Assembly (NCBI RefSeq): GCF_000383235.1
Contig: NZ_KB910959.1
Location: forward strand, 1-47,306
Direction of reading: 5' to 3'
DNA: 47,306 nucleotides
Origin: Bacillus sp. 123MFChir2
GTDB lineage: Bacteria > Bacillota > Bacilli > Bacillales > Bacillaceae_G
The notes beneath the pieces are model-generated. The model was given only the letters and a program-made list of their open reading frames with translations, searched no databases and was not told where the DNA came from. Positions 9,785 to 18,628 of this stretch are shown here, piece by piece (position 1 is the first letter of the stretch; each line of letters starts with the position of its first letter). Made by a program: the position numbers and the translations under genes.

Positions 9785-10261
9785 ATGTTTCGAATTGGAC
9801 AAGGTTTTGATGTGCATGCATTTGCAGAAGGAAGACCATTAATTATTGGTGGGATTACAATTCCGTATGAGAAAGGGTTACTTGGACACTCTGATGCTGA
9901 TGTTCTTTTACATACAATTGCAGATGCTTGTTTAGGAGCAATTGCTGCGGGAGATATCGGTAAGCACTTTCCAGATACAGATCCTGCATTTAAGGATGCG
10001 GATTCTGCTGTGCTTTTGCAAAAGGTATGGGAGTTTGTTGCAGAGCAAGGGTATGTACTTGGAAATCTAGATTGTACAATTATTGCTCAAAAGCCAAAAA
10101 TGGCACCACACATTGAAAGTATGCGTATGAGAATTAGTGAGCTGCTGCAAACAGACATCAAGAATGTGAATGTAAAAGCGACGACGACAGAAAAATTAGG
10201 TTTTACAGGGCGAGAAGAAGGAATAGCTTCACAAGCTATTGTATTATTACAGAAAAAATAG
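9785..10261 (+). CDS. ispF: 2-C-methyl-D-erythritol 2,4-cyclodiphosphate synthase
   Basis: IspF closes the cyclodiphosphate ring with release of CMP, two steps after IspD. The metal-binding DVHAF (Asp8, His10 in the protein begun at 9785) and [15 protein letters not shown] with its second histidine (about 34-48) are visible. Later motifs include [11 protein letters not shown] and [17 protein letters not shown], typical of the trimer. ATG 9785 gives 158 residues and lies eight bases after AGGAGG. A TTG six bases earlier is possible but too close to the ribosome binding site. Confidence 0.97.
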   Translation: MFRIGQGFDVHAFAEGRPLIIGGITIPYEKGLLGHSDADVLLHTIADACLGAIAAGDIGKHFPDTDPAFKDADSAVLLQKVWEFVAEQGYVLGNLDCTIIAQKPKMAPHIESMRMRISELLQTDIKNVNVKATTTEKLGFTGREEGIASQAIVLLQKK

Positions 10262-10350
10262 TTGTTTTTAATTCGTAAGATGGATAATCATAATTTTTTG
10301 GTGTACAATTAAGGAATCTGTTGACATTAAGAATGGAAGGTGTACCAATT

Positions 10351-11808
10351 ATGGAAAAGCAAGTGAGAGTGCGCTATGCGCCAAGTCCAACAGGACACTT
10401 ACATATCGGAAATGCACGTACGGCATTATTTAACTATTTATTCGCTCGTAGTCAAAACGGAAAATTTATTATCCGTATTGAAGATACAGACGTAAAGCGT
10501 AATATTGCTGGCGGCGAAGAAAGCCAATTAACGTACTTAAAATGGCTTGGTATGGACTGGGATGAAAGCGTCGATGTTGGTGGTGAATACGGCCCATACC
10601 GTCAAATGGAGCGTTTAGATATTTATAAAAATTTATATGAAGATTTACTTGAGCGTGGTTTAGCTTATAAATGCTATATGACAGAAGAAGAATTAGAAGC
10701 AGAACGTGAAGGGCAAATTGCTCGTGGTGAAACACCTCGTTATGCAGGTAACCACCGTGAACTAACAGAAGAACAAGTAAATCAATTCGAGGAAGAAGGA
10801 CGCATTCCGAGCATTCGTTTCCGTGTACCTGAAAACCGTGAATATATTTTTAATGATATTGTAAAAGGGGAAGTATCCTTTAACTCAAATGACTTCGGTG
10901 ACTTTGTTATCGTGAAGAAAGATGGCATTCCAACTTATAACTTTGCGGTAGCGGCAGATGATCATTTTATGGAAATCTCGCACGTTCTTCGTGGTGATGA
11001 CCATATTTCGAATACGCCAAAACAAATGATGATTTATGAAGCATTTGGTTGGGATGTACCGCAATTTGGTCATATGACGTTAATCGTAAATGAAAGCCGT
11101 AAAAAATTAAGTAAACGCGACGAATCAATTATTCAATTTATTGAACAATATGAAGCGCTAGGATATCTTCCAGAAGCAATTTTTAACTTTATCGCATTAT
11201 TAGGTTGGTCACCAGTAGGGGAAGAGGAAGTCTTCTCTAAAGATGAGTTTATTGAAATGTTCGATGCAGCTCGTTTATCGAAATCACCAGCGGTATTCGA
11301 TTCGCAAAAATTAAAATGGATGAACAACCAATATATGAAAAAACAAGACTTAGATCGCGTTGTCGAATTAAGCTTGCCGCATTTAGTGAAAGCTAGCCGT
11401 ATAAATGAAAATCCAACTGAACAAGAATTAGCTTGGATTCGTGATGTGATTGCTCTATATCATGATCAAATGAGTTTCGGTGCTGAGATTGTTGAGCTAT
11501 CCGACATGTTCTTTAAAGATCATGTAGATTACGAAGAAGAAGGACAAGAGGTATTGAAAGGTGAACAAGTACCAGAAGTTCTTCGCGTGTTCGCAGCAGA
11601 ATTAGAAGCATTAGAAGAAGTAGAACCCGCAGCAGTTAAAGCAGCAATTAAAGCTGTTCAAAAGCAAACTGGTCAAAAAGGAAAAGGCTTGTTCATGCCA
11701 ATTCGTGTTGCAACGACTGGTCAAACACATGGCCCAGAGCTTCCGAATGCAATTGCACTTCTTGGAAAAGAAAAAGTTTTAAATCGTGTTCGTAAAGTAA
11801 TTGGTTAA
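10351..11808 (+). CDS. gltX: Glutamyl-tRNA synthetase
   Basis: This is a class I synthetase charging tRNA-Glu. In Bacillus it also misacylates tRNA-Gln for later amidation by GatCAB (family knowledge). The HIGH-type motif is in [14 protein letters not shown] (about 10-23), and the KMSKS loop appears as KLSKRDES (about 254). The 485 residues match the family. ATG 10351 follows GGAAGGTG at eight bases; the protein then begins [16 protein letters not shown] as expected, so the upstream TTG start is rejected. The -35 box of the T-box promoter overlaps the gltX stop codon, so gltX and cysES share an operon layout but have separate control. Confidence 0.97.
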   Translation: MEKQVRVRYAPSPTGHLHIGNARTALFNYLFARSQNGKFIIRIEDTDVKRNIAGGEESQLTYLKWLGMDWDESVDVGGEYGPYRQMERLDIYKNLYEDLLERGLAYKCYMTEEELEAEREGQIARGETPRYAGNHRELTEEQVNQFEEEGRIPSIRFRVPENREYIFNDIVKGEVSFNSNDFGDFVIVKKDGIPTYNFAVAADDHFMEISHVLRGDDHISNTPKQMMIYEAFGWDVPQFGHMTLIVNESRKKLSKRDESIIQFIEQYEALGYLPEAIFNFIALLGWSPVGEEEVFSKDEFIEMFDAARLSKSPAVFDSQKLKWMNNQYMKKQDLDRVVELSLPHLVKASRINENPTEQELAWIRDVIALYHDQMSFGAEIVELSDMFFKDHVDYEEEGQEVLKGEQVPEVLRVFAAELEALEEVEPAAVKAAIKAVQKQTGQKGKGLFMPIRVATTGQTHGPELPNAIALLGKEKVLNRVRKVIG

Positions 11809-11833
11809 CATTTTACGGATTTAGAAATATAAT
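11805..11833 (+). promoter_or_regulatory. Promoter of the cysE T-box transcript
   Basis: TTAACA (11805-11810) and TATAAT (11828-11833) are spaced by 17 bp. The -35 box overlaps the TAA stop of gltX. Confidence 0.75.
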
Positions 11834-11841
11834 GAAAATAC

Positions 11842-12112
11842 TCCAAAATGAAATAAACAAAAGCGACGAGAAGGAGAAGTAGAAAATCATGCTTTTTACA
11901 GAGAAAACCACCATTTGGCTGGAAGTGGTTTAAAAGTGGATTTTTGAAGTGCCCCTTTGAGTCTTCTGCTGAACAGCGAATGTACTTCGAGATAAAGTAA
12001 GCAGAAGCGGTATAAACCGTTATCATGTTTGAGTTTGAGGTCTTTTTTTGGCCTAAACAGAGTGGAACCGCGCTAGTAAGGCGTCTCTGTCTATAGACAG
12101 AGACGCCTTTTT
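11842..12112 (+). promoter_or_regulatory. T-box riboswitch, cysteine type, upstream of cysES
   Basis: This leader senses uncharged tRNA. The stem I base has the GAGAAGGAGAAGTAG pattern (about 11866-11882), then a distal hairpin AACCAC/GTGGTT. TGC at 11950-11952, just before CCCTTTGAG, is the likely cysteine specifier codon. A further hairpin pairs CTTCTGCT (11963-11970) with AGCAGAAG (12000-12007). The T-box sequence AGAGTGGAACCGCG (12059-12072) carries TGGA, which fits a tRNA with discriminator U, as expected for tRNA-Cys. The leader ends in the terminator at 12078-12112. Uncharged tRNA-Cys should favour the antiterminator and switch on cysE and cysS. This explains the whole 359-base gap. 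Confidence 0.93.
12078..12112 (+). terminator. Regulated terminator of the cysteine T-box
   Basis: AAGGCGTCTCTGTC pairs perfectly with GACAGAGACGCCTT around a TATA loop, then a T tract. It lies directly after the T-box sequence, as in other T-box leaders. Confidence 0.95.
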
Positions 12113-12167
12113 CTATACATTAAAGGTATAGGGGGAGTTTCACTTTAAACAAAAAGGGGGAACAACG

Positions 12168-12833
12168 ATGTTTAAGAGGCTTCGGGAGGATATTGAAGTC
12201 GTCTTTGAACAGGATCCAGCAGCGAGAAGTTATATCGAAGTGATTTTAACTTACTCTGGTTTGCACGCAATTTGGGCACATCGTATTGCGCACGCCTTTT
12301 ATAAACGGAAATTTTTCTTTTTTGCACGTGCTATCTCGCAAATGAGTCGTTTTTTTACAGGTATTGAAATTCACCCAGGAGCAACGATCGGTCGTAAATT
12401 TTTTATCGATCATGGTATGGGGGTTGTAATTGGAGAAACGTGTGAAATTGGAGATAATGTGACAATTTATCAAGGCGTTACGTTAGGTGGAACAGGAAAA
12501 GAAAAAGGAAAACGTCATCCAACCATTAAAGATAACGTGTTAATTGCAACAGGTGCAAAAGTACTTGGATCGATTACAGTTGGAGAAAATTCTAAAGTTG
12601 GTGCTGGTTCAGTTGTGCTGAAAGAAGTGCCTGCACATTCTACAGTTGTAGGCATTCCTGGTCGTGTCGTGATTCAAAATGGCGTAAAAGTAGGGCAAGA
12701 ATTAAATCATTGTGATCTTCCAGATCCGATTTTTGATAAGTTGAAAGCGATGGAAGAAGAGCTTGAACAATTGAAAAAACAACTAGTATTGAAAACAGAA
12801 AGGACGGATAAAAATGACTATTCACATTTATAA
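12168..12833 (+). CDS. cysE: Serine O-acetyltransferase
   Basis: CysE acetylates serine to O-acetylserine, the carbon skeleton for cysteine. The N-terminal helical part is short, as in Bacillus enzymes (221 residues against about 270 in enterics). The left-handed beta-helix of hexapeptide repeats runs from about residue 65 to 180, including [20 protein letters not shown] and [16 protein letters not shown] with the conserved His residues. ATG 12168 follows AAAGGGGGAAC. The last 20 bases overlap cysS, giving tight translational coupling. Control is through the cysteine T-box upstream, which ties cysteine supply to cysteinyl-tRNA charging. Confidence 0.96.
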   Translation: MFKRLREDIEVVFEQDPAARSYIEVILTYSGLHAIWAHRIAHAFYKRKFFFFARAISQMSRFFTGIEIHPGATIGRKFFIDHGMGVVIGETCEIGDNVTIYQGVTLGGTGKEKGKRHPTIKDNVLIATGAKVLGSITVGENSKVGAGSVVLKEVPAHSTVVGIPGRVVIQNGVKVGQELNHCDLPDPIFDKLKAMEEELEQLKKQLVLKTERTDKNDYSHL

Positions 12834-14211
12834 TACGTTAACGCGTCAGAAAGAAGCGTTTATTCCTTTAGAAGAAAATAAAGTGAAAATGTATGTATGC
12901 GGACCAACTGTATACAATTACATTCATATTGGGAATGCAAGACCGCCTATGGTATTCGACACAGTACGTCGTTATTTAGAACATAAAGGGTACGATGTAC
13001 AATATGTTTCTAACTTTACTGATGTAGATGATAAATTAATTAAAGCGGCGAATGAGCTAGGAGAAGATGTTCCGACAATTGCAGACCGTTTTGTTGAAGC
13101 ATACTTTGAAGATGTAACGGCATTAGGTTGCAAACATGCGACGGTTCATCCTCGTGTAACAGAAAATATGGATATCATTATTGAGTTTATTCAGGAACTT
13201 GTGAATAAAGGATATGCATATGAATCTGAAGGTGATGTGTACTACAGAACGAAAGAATTTGAAGGATACGGTAAATTATCACATCAACCAATTGCAGACC
13301 TGCGTCATGGTGCGCGCATTGAAGTTGGAGAAAAGAAACAAGATCCACTTGACTTTGCATTATGGAAAACAGCGAAAGAAGGAGAAATCTTCTGGGATAG
13401 TCCTTGGGGGAAAGGTCGTCCAGGTTGGCATATTGAATGCTCGGCAATGGCACGTAAGTATTTAGGTGATACAATCGATATTCATGCTGGCGGGCAAGAT
13501 TTAACATTCCCGCATCATGAAAATGAAATTGCTCAATCAGAAGCATTGACGGGGAAAACATTTGCACGTTACTGGATGCATAACGGATATATTAATATTG
13601 ATAATGAAAAGATGTCTAAATCGTTAGGTAATTTTGTTCTTGTTCACGACATTATTAAGCAATACGATCCACAATTAATTCGTTTCTTTATGTTATCTGT
13701 GCATTATCGTCATCCAATTAATTTTAGTGAGGAATTATTGCGGCATACAAGTAACGGATTGGATCGTATTAAAACGGCTTACGGTAACTTAAAGCATCGC
13801 ATGGAGAGTAGTACAGATTTAACGGATCACAATGAGAAGTGGTTAGCTGAGATGGGGAAATTCCAAGTTGCATTTGAAGAGTCAATGGATGATGACTTTA
13901 ATACAGCAAACGCCGTAACAGAGTTATACAACTTAGCGAATCATGCAAATCAATATTTATTAGAACAACATACATCAAAAGTGGTAATTGAAGCGTATGT
14001 GAAACAATTTGAAACGCTATTTGGAATTTTAGGATTAGAATTAACGAAAGAAGAATTGCTTGACGAGGAAATTGAAGCATTAATTCAAAAACGTATTGAG
14101 GCTCGTAAAAATCGTGATTTTGCACTATCCGATCAAATTCGCGATGAGTTAAAAGAGCGTAACATTATTTTGGAAGACACGCCACAAGGTACGAGATGGA
14201 AAAGAGGCTAA
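12814..14211 (+). CDS. cysS: Cysteinyl-tRNA synthetase
   Basis: This class I synthetase charges tRNA-Cys. The sequence has [16 protein letters not shown] (about 29-44, with the HIGH motif), WHIECSAMA and [10 protein letters not shown] supplying zinc ligands, and KMSKSLGN (about 266-273). The anticodon-binding helices lie at the C-terminus. The 465 residues match the family. It begins inside the end of cysE, with AGAAAGGACGG upstream. Being on the same T-box transcript as cysE, it rises when its own substrate tRNA is uncharged. Confidence 0.97.
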   Translation: MTIHIYNTLTRQKEAFIPLEENKVKMYVCGPTVYNYIHIGNARPPMVFDTVRRYLEHKGYDVQYVSNFTDVDDKLIKAANELGEDVPTIADRFVEAYFEDVTALGCKHATVHPRVTENMDIIIEFIQELVNKGYAYESEGDVYYRTKEFEGYGKLSHQPIADLRHGARIEVGEKKQDPLDFALWKTAKEGEIFWDSPWGKGRPGWHIECSAMARKYLGDTIDIHAGGQDLTFPHHENEIAQSEALTGKTFARYWMHNGYINIDNEKMSKSLGNFVLVHDIIKQYDPQLIRFFMLSVHYRHPINFSEELLRHTSNGLDRIKTAYGNLKHRMESSTDLTDHNEKWLAEMGKFQVAFEESMDDDFNTANAVTELYNLANHANQYLLEQHTSKVVIEAYVKQFETLFGILGLELTKEELLDEEIEALIQKRIEARKNRDFALSDQIRDELKERNIILEDTPQGTRWKRG

Positions 14212-14213
14212 AC

Positions 14214-14615
14214 ATGATTGATGCAAAACAATTAAATAGCTTAGCGTTAGCGTATATGGGTGATGCGGTATATGAACAATATATCCGCTATCACTTACTT
14301 CAGAAAGGGACAGTTCGTCCAAATCAATTACATCGTTTGGGGACAAGCTTTGTTTCTGCAAAAGCGCAAGCAAAAGTGGTTTATCATCTATTAGAGACAT
14401 CCTTTCTTAATGAAGAAGAGGAAGCTGTATTAAGAAGAGGGCGTAATGCAAAATCAGGTTCTGTTCCGAAAAATACAGATGTACAAACGTATCGACATAG
14501 TACTGCTTTTGAGGCTTTGATTGGATATCATTATTTATTAAATCATCAAACGCGAATCGAAGAGATTGTATTTGAGGCGATTCATGTATTAGAGAATCAG
14601 GAAGGAGGCGCGTAA
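14214..14615 (+). CDS. mrnC: Mini-ribonuclease III
   Basis: MrnC is an RNase III catalytic domain without a double-stranded RNA-binding domain. It trims both ends of 23S rRNA precursor in Bacillus. Family marks are [12 protein letters not shown] near the start, then [15 protein letters not shown] and [12 protein letters not shown] with catalytic acidic residues. ATG 14214 gives 133 residues and has AAAAGAGG six bases upstream. An ATG at 14196 would add six residues and overlap cysS, and cannot be excluded. The gene lies three bases before rlmB, so two 23S maturation genes are coupled. Confidence 0.93.
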   Translation: MIDAKQLNSLALAYMGDAVYEQYIRYHLLQKGTVRPNQLHRLGTSFVSAKAQAKVVYHLLETSFLNEEEEAVLRRGRNAKSGSVPKNTDVQTYRHSTAFEALIGYHYLLNHQTRIEEIVFEAIHVLENQEGGA

Positions 14616-14617
14616 GC

Positions 14618-15361
14618 GTGAATAGTGAATATATTATTGGTCGTAACCCTGTAATTGAAGCGCTGAGATCAGGTCGTGATATTAATAAAATTTGGATTGC
14701 AGAAGGTGCTACGAAAGGACAAGTCCAAATTGTACTTGCATTAGCGAAAGAAAACAAAATTTTAGTACAGAATTCACCGAAGAAAAAATTAGATCAACTT
14801 GTAGAGGGGAATCATCAAGGTGTAATTGCACAAGTGGCAGCATATGAATATGCGGACTTAGAGGATTTATTTGCGTTAGCAGCTAAGCGGAATGAAGATC
14901 CTTTCTTTTTAATTCTTGATGAGATTGAAGATCCGCACAACTTAGGTTCTATTATGCGTACAGCAGACGCGGTAGGCGCTCACGGTATTATTATTCCAAA
15001 GCGCAGAGCGGTTGGTTTAACAGCTGCAGTTGCAAAAGCTTCAACGGGAGCGATTGAGTATGTTCCGGTAACTCGTGTGACAAATTTATCGAGAACGATT
15101 GATGAATTAAAAGAGCGCGGCCTTTGGATTGCAGGTACAGATGCAAAAGGAAAAGATGATTATCGTAATTTAGATGGAAAGATGCCAATTGGCTTAGTTA
15201 TTGGTAGTGAAGGGAAAGGTATGAGTCGCCTTATTGGCGAGAAATGCGACTTCCTCATCCATTTGCCGATGGCTGGTAAAGTTACATCCTTAAATGCTTC
15301 AGTTGCTGCTAGTTTGTTAATGTATGAAGTGTATCGGAAACGTCATCCAGTCGGTAAGTAA
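14618..15361 (+). CDS. rlmB: 23S rRNA 2'-O-ribose guanosine methyltransferase, RlmB/TrmH type
   Basis: This SPOUT-family methyltransferase uses S-adenosylmethionine; by homology the target is a guanosine in 23S rRNA. An N-terminal substrate-binding domain (about 1-75) precedes the trefoil-knot domain. The knot motifs are [31 protein letters not shown] and [14 protein letters not shown]. At 247 residues it has family length. It starts at GTG 14618, eight bases after GAAGGAGGCG. The rae1 start follows two bases after its stop. Confidence 0.93.
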   Translation: MNSEYIIGRNPVIEALRSGRDINKIWIAEGATKGQVQIVLALAKENKILVQNSPKKKLDQLVEGNHQGVIAQVAAYEYADLEDLFALAAKRNEDPFFLILDEIEDPHNLGSIMRTADAVGAHGIIIPKRRAVGLTAAVAKASTGAIEYVPVTRVTNLSRTIDELKERGLWIAGTDAKGKDDYRNLDGKMPIGLVIGSEGKGMSRLIGEKCDFLIHLPMAGKVTSLNASVAASLLMYEVYRKRHPVGK

Positions 15362-15363
15362 GA

Positions 15364-15876
15364 ATGAACGATCTTTTAATCGTTGATGGCTATAACGTTA
15401 TTGGGGCTTGGGCAAATTTGAGAAAGCTAAGGGATGTAGACCTGCAGGCTTCACGCGACTTACTTATTGATAAAATGGCAGATTATCAAGGGTATACAGG
15501 CACAAAAGTTATGATTGTGTTTGATGCATATTCTGTTTATGGAATCGAAAAGAAGATGAAACAAGCGCGTGTTGATGTGATTTTTACAAGAAAGAACCAA
15601 ACAGCCGATGAGAAAATTGAGCAGCTCGCAATAGAGCTACGTAATATCAATACACGTATTTATGTTGCGACGTCTGATTACACAGAGCAGTGGGCTATTT
15701 TTGGGCAAGGTGCCCTTCGTAAATCAGCGCGTGAGTTAGAGATAGAAGTTCTGGCGATGGAACGAACCGTACGTCATGAAACGAAGAAGACAAAAGAAAC
15801 ACAACCGGCTATGCGAACGATATTTAGTGAAGAAGTTACAGAAAAATTAGAAAAATTAAGACGAGGAGGGCGTTGA
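15364..15876 (+). CDS. rae1: Rae1 (YacP), NYN-domain ribosome-associated endoribonuclease
   Basis: In B. subtilis this protein cuts certain mRNAs in a translation-dependent way in the ribosomal A site. The window protein has 170 residues and a PIN-like NYN fold: LLIVDGYNVIGAW (4-16) with the conserved Asp, IVFDAY (about 53-58), and the TSDYTEQW segment (about 103). The start two bases after rlmB has a weak ribosome binding site, so it likely depends on translational coupling. The promoter of sigH begins within five bases after its stop. Confidence 0.9.
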   Translation: MNDLLIVDGYNVIGAWANLRKLRDVDLQASRDLLIDKMADYQGYTGTKVMIVFDAYSVYGIEKKMKQARVDVIFTRKNQTADEKIEQLAIELRNINTRIYVATSDYTEQWAIFGQGALRKSARELEIEVLAMERTVRHETKKTKETQPAMRTIFSEEVTEKLEKLRRGGR

Positions 15877-15880
15877 GACA

Positions 15881-15910
15881 TTGACGCTCTCCTTGTGCTT
15901 ACTGTATAAT
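15881..15910 (+). promoter_or_regulatory. Sigma-A promoter of sigH
   Basis: TTGACG (15881-15886) and TATAAT (15905-15910) are separated by 18 bp. In B. subtilis the equivalent promoter is repressed by AbrB; I cannot see an AbrB site because it lacks a consensus. Confidence 0.8.
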
Positions 15911-15943
15911 ATTGCTAAATAAATAGCGGTCGGAGGGATCAGA

Positions 15944-16624
15944 TTGGAAGTAGACTTCGTAAGCGACAACAATGTTACCTTTAGTGATTTAGAGGATGAA
16001 GAGATAGTTGAATTAGTAAGGAAAGGTAGCGTGGATGCGCTAGAGTATTTGATTCATAAGTACAAAAACTTTGTTCGTGCAAAATCAAGATCTTATTTTT
16101 TAGTTGGTGCAGATCGTGAAGATATTATTCAAGAAGGTATGATTGGATTATTTAAGGCGATTCGTGATTATAAAGAGGACAAGCTATCTTCCTTTAAAGC
16201 TTTTGCGGAATTATGTATTACACGCCAAATTATTACCGCTATTAAAACTGCGACAAGACAGAAACATATTCCTTTAAATTCGTATGTATCCTTAGACAAA
16301 CCAATCTATGATGAAGAATCTGATCGAACTCTGTTAGATGTTATATCTGAGGCGAAGATGACGGATCCTGAAGAGATGATTATTAGCCAAGAAGAGTATG
16401 TTGATATAGAGTTAAAAATATCTGAATTATTAAGCGATTTAGAAAGAAAAGTACTGTCTTTGTACTTAGATGGAAGGTCGTATCAGGAAATTTCAGAGCA
16501 ACTGAATCGTCACGTGAAATCCATTGATAATGCTCTGCAACGAGTAAAAAGAAAACTAGAACGTTATATGGAAATGAGAGAAACGGCAACTGTGAATGCA
16601 TCCTCTATTAAGCGAAAGATATAA
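15944..16624 (+). CDS. sigH: RNA polymerase sigma-H factor (transition phase/early sporulation)
   Basis: SigH directs post-exponential genes including spo0A and other early sporulation genes. Region 2 includes LIHKYKNFVRAKSRSYFLVG and DREDIIQEGMIGLFKAIRDY (about 30-75), matching B. subtilis SigH nearly residue for residue. Region 4 has LDGRSYQEISEQLNRHVKSI. The start is TTG 15944, with GGAGGG six bases upstream. The C-terminus (TATVNASSIKRKI) is longer than in B. subtilis (218 residues there, 226 here). The gene indicates a spore-former. Confidence 0.97.
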   Translation: MEVDFVSDNNVTFSDLEDEEIVELVRKGSVDALEYLIHKYKNFVRAKSRSYFLVGADREDIIQEGMIGLFKAIRDYKEDKLSSFKAFAELCITRQIITAIKTATRQKHIPLNSYVSLDKPIYDEESDRTLLDVISEAKMTDPEEMIISQEEYVDIELKISELLSDLERKVLSLYLDGRSYQEISEQLNRHVKSIDNALQRVKRKLERYMEMRETATVNASSIKRKI

Positions 16625-16807
16625 ATACCAATTGAAAACCATATATAGAAGTGGTCAAATCTTTTTGCTGTACATGCACGGATTAAAATAAAGGGCGAGA
16701 GCGCGTCATTTTTATTTTATAAAGTAGTGGCTTATATGTTGGGAAATAAAAAGTGGGTTTATATAGACACTTCTTAAAGGTATATTAAAATAATTGATTA
16801 ATATATA

Positions 16808-16838
16808 AAGGAGAGGTTTTTTCTCTTCTTTTCTTTTT
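16808..16838 (+). terminator. Probable terminator after sigH
   Basis: AAGGAGAG pairs with CTCTTCTT (one G-T pair) around a T-rich loop, then TTCTTTTT. The rest of 16625-16923, a 299-base gap, contains no gene. Confidence 0.55.
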
Positions 16839-16858
16839 AGAGTAGGTGGGAAGTGTCA

Positions 16859-16886
16859 TTGACATTGTCTTTTATTGTATGATACA
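16859..16886 (+). promoter_or_regulatory. Possible promoter of rpmG-secE
   Basis: TTGACA at 16859-16864 is a perfect -35 box. The best -10 at 16-bp spacing is GATACA (16881-16886), which is weak. A promoter is expected after the sigH terminator. Confidence 0.4.
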
Positions 16887-16923
16887 TTTTTAAGGAAATA
16901 ATGTTACAAGGCTGGTGTAACGG

Positions 16924-17070
16924 GTGAGAAAAAAAGTTGTACTCGCATGTGAAAAGTGTAATAACCGAAACTATTCCACAATGAAAGATACAAGCTCAGT
17001 GGAGCGTCTTGAAATAAAGAAATTTTGTAAAACATGCAATGCGCATATGATTCATAAAGAAACAAAATAA
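16924..17070 (+). CDS. rpmG: 50S ribosomal protein L33, zinc-binding form
   Basis: L33 is a small protein near the E site of the large subunit. The 48 residues contain two CxxC pairs (Cys9/Cys12 and Cys35/Cys38) that hold zinc, so this is the C+ form. Bacillus genomes usually carry additional L33 copies, some without cysteines, swapped in when zinc is scarce. It starts at GTG 16924 with AAGGCTGGTG upstream. The rpmG-secE-nusG order is the usual one. The reading frame is intact. Confidence 0.94.
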   Translation: MRKKVVLACEKCNNRNYSTMKDTSSVERLEIKKFCKTCNAHMIHKETK

Positions 17071-17102
17071 ATAATTGTAAGTATGCACTGGAGGTCCCGG
17101 AA

Positions 17103-17282
17103 ATGCGTTTGACGAACTTTTTTGGCGATGTAAGCCGTGAAATGAAAAAAGTAAGTTGGCCGAAAAAAGATGAATTATTCCGTTCGACACTTACTGTAAT
17201 TGCAACCGTTGTGTTCTGTGCAGTTTTCTTTGCAGTGGTGGATATGGGGATTTCTTCTTTAATTCGTTTAATTCTTGAATAA
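17103..17282 (+). CDS. secE: Preprotein translocase subunit SecE
   Basis: SecE clamps SecY in the membrane translocon. Here it is the short single-span form: 59 residues with a conserved amphipathic stretch GDVSREMKKVSWPKKDELFR (8-27) and one transmembrane helix (about 29-53). The ATG at 17103 follows GGAGGTCCCGG. It lies 32 bases after rpmG and before nusG, the common bacterial order. Confidence 0.96.
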   Translation: MRLTNFFGDVSREMKKVSWPKKDELFRSTLTVIATVVFCAVFFAVVDMGISSLIRLILE

Positions 17283-17331
17283 GAAGCACTTATACATGAT
17301 ATAATGTTAATGTTATTTATACGAACTGTGT

Positions 17332-17356
17332 AAAAGCCCGGTGAACGGGTTTTTTC
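17332..17356 (+). terminator. Terminator or attenuator between secE and nusG
   Basis: AAAAGCCCG and CGGGTTTTTT form a stem around GTGAA with a T tract. A TATAAT at 17300-17305 (with a weak TTGAAT 19 bp upstream) could start a short nusG leader ahead of it. If so, the terminator would act as an attenuator of nusG. Confidence 0.85.
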
Positions 17357-17380
17357 ATTTGCGCGAAAAAATGTACGTCA

Positions 17381-17408
17381 GGGAGGGAAGGACGGTCGTC
17401 CTAAATTA
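17381..17408 (+). promoter_or_regulatory. nusG ribosome binding site separated from the start by a hairpin
   Basis: The only strong Shine-Dalgarno sequence, GGGAGGGA (17381-17388), is 20 bases from ATG 17409. The bases between include a perfect 5-bp hairpin, AGGAC/GTCCT with loop GGTC (17389-17402). Folding it out leaves about six bases of effective spacing. The hairpin may therefore be needed for, or may regulate, nusG translation. Confidence 0.65.
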
Positions 17409-17942
17409 ATGGAAAAACGTTGGTATGTTGTCCATACTTATTCTGGATATGAAAATAAAGTAAAAACAAACCTAGAGAAGCGTGTAGAATCAATGGGTAT
17501 GCAAGATAAGATTTTCCGTGTTATTGTTCCAGAGGAAACAGAAGTAGAAATGAAAAACGGAAAAGAGAAAGTAACTAAGAGGAAAGTATTTCCTGGCTAC
17601 GTATTAGTAGAAATTATCATGACGGATGATTCTTGGTATGTTGTTCGTAATACACCGGGGGTAACGGGATTTGTTGGTTCTTCTGGATCGGGTTCAAAAC
17701 CATCACCGCTGTTAGAAGAAGAAGTTGTTGTGATCTTAAAACACATGGGAATGGAAAATGAAGTGGTTGACTTTGATTTTGAACTTCATGAGACAGTACG
17801 TGTGAATGAAGGTCCGTTTGCGAACTATACAGGTGCTATTAGTGAAATTGACCTAGAAAAACAAAGGGTTACAGTACTTGTTGATATGTTTGGTCGCGAA
17901 ACTTCAGTTGAGTTAGACTTCCACCAAATTGAAAAATTATAA
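17409..17942 (+). CDS. nusG: Transcription elongation/pausing factor NusG
   Basis: NusG binds RNA polymerase and modulates pausing; in Bacillus it stimulates pausing at certain T-rich sites and couples to Rho or the ribosome. The NGN domain begins WYVVHTYSGYENKVK (5-19) and contains KVFPGYVLVEI and NTPGVTGFVG. A C-terminal KOW domain follows with GPFANYTGAISEID (about 135-148). The 177 residues match the family and the start is fixed by MEKRWYVVHT. The ribosome binding site is oddly far from the start, as noted for 17381-17408. Confidence 0.97.
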   Translation: MEKRWYVVHTYSGYENKVKTNLEKRVESMGMQDKIFRVIVPEETEVEMKNGKEKVTKRKVFPGYVLVEIIMTDDSWYVVRNTPGVTGFVGSSGSGSKPSPLLEEEVVVILKHMGMENEVVDFDFELHETVRVNEGPFANYTGAISEIDLEKQRVTVLVDMFGRETSVELDFHQIEKL

Positions 17943-17991
17943 AATCAAACTTGAAATGAATTGTAAAAAGTGATAATATCTTTAAGGTCAA

Positions 17992-18017
17992 TACGTCTTC
18001 GGTAACGGAGACGTTTT
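17992..18017 (+). terminator. Terminator after nusG
   Basis: ACGTCTTCG pairs with CGGAGACGT around a GTAA tetraloop (one G-T pair), followed by TTTTTT. Possible promoter elements just upstream (TTGAAA 17950-17955 with TAATAT 17973-17978, 17-bp spacing) would make it an attenuator for the L11 operon. Confidence 0.85.
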
Positions 18018-18023
18018 TTGAAA

Positions 18024-18111
18024 AATTTTATCGTTAAAGATAAAATATGAAGTGGGAGGGCAAAAAATAATTGCCCATTGACCACATCACGGACTTAAGG
18101 AGGTGTGTCTC
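18024..18111 (+). promoter_or_regulatory. Structured 5' leader of rplK
   Basis: Three consecutive hairpins are visible: ATTTTATC/GATAAAAT (18024-18045); GGGCAA/TTGCCC ending at 18076; and CACATC (18083-18088) with GGTGTG (18102-18107). The last one overlaps the Shine-Dalgarno sequence AAGGAGGTG (18097-18105). This is a plausible site for feedback control of L11 and L1 synthesis; L1 is the usual repressor of this operon in bacteria. No direct evidence for Bacillus is visible. Confidence 0.5.
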
Positions 18112-18537
18112 GTGGCTAAAAAGGTAATTAAAATGGTAAAACTTCAAATTCCTGCAGGTAAAGCTAACCCAGCTCCACCAGTTGGTCCAGCATTAGGACA
18201 AGCAGGTGTTAACATCATGGGCTTCTGTAAAGAGTTCAACGCTCGTACAGCAGATCAAGCTGGTCTAATCATTCCTGTTGAAATTACAGTATTTGAAGAC
18301 CGTTCATTCACTTTCATTACTAAAACTCCTCCTGCTGCTGTTCTTCTTAAGAAAGTAGCTGGTATCGAGTCTGGTTCTGGTGAACCAAATCGTAATAAAG
18401 TGGCAACTGTTAAGCGTGATAAAGTTCGCGAAATCGCTGAAACTAAAATGCCTGACCTAAACGCTGCTAGCGTAGAAGCTGCAATGCGTATGGTTGAAGG
18501 TACTGCACGCAGTATGGGCATTGTTATCGAAGACTAA
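18112..18537 (+). CDS. rplK: 50S ribosomal protein L11
   Basis: L11 binds the GTPase-associated region of 23S rRNA with L10 and L7/L12, and in Bacillus is needed for RelA activation and sigma-B signalling. The N-terminal domain has [20 protein letters not shown] (10-29), whose proline-rich helix is the thiostrepton/factor-binding face. The C-terminal rRNA-binding domain follows [17 protein letters not shown] 18112 gives [12 protein letters not shown] and 141 residues, the exact B. subtilis length. It sits six bases after AAGGAGGTG. Confidence 0.97.
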
Positions 18538-18560
18538 TTCGATTTGTTTTTTTGTAAAAG

Positions 18561-18593
18561 AGGTTGCGGGTCTGGTGTTCCAATTCGCAACCT
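18561..18593 (+). promoter_or_regulatory. Hairpin between rplK and rplA
   Basis: AGGTTGCG pairs perfectly with CGCAACCT around a 17-base loop and is followed by TTATTAT. The weak T tract suggests partial termination or an RNA processing site rather than full termination. Confidence 0.55.
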
Positions 18594-18628
18594 TTATTAT
18601 CGTAAATGAATGTCGTTTTTTAAATAAA

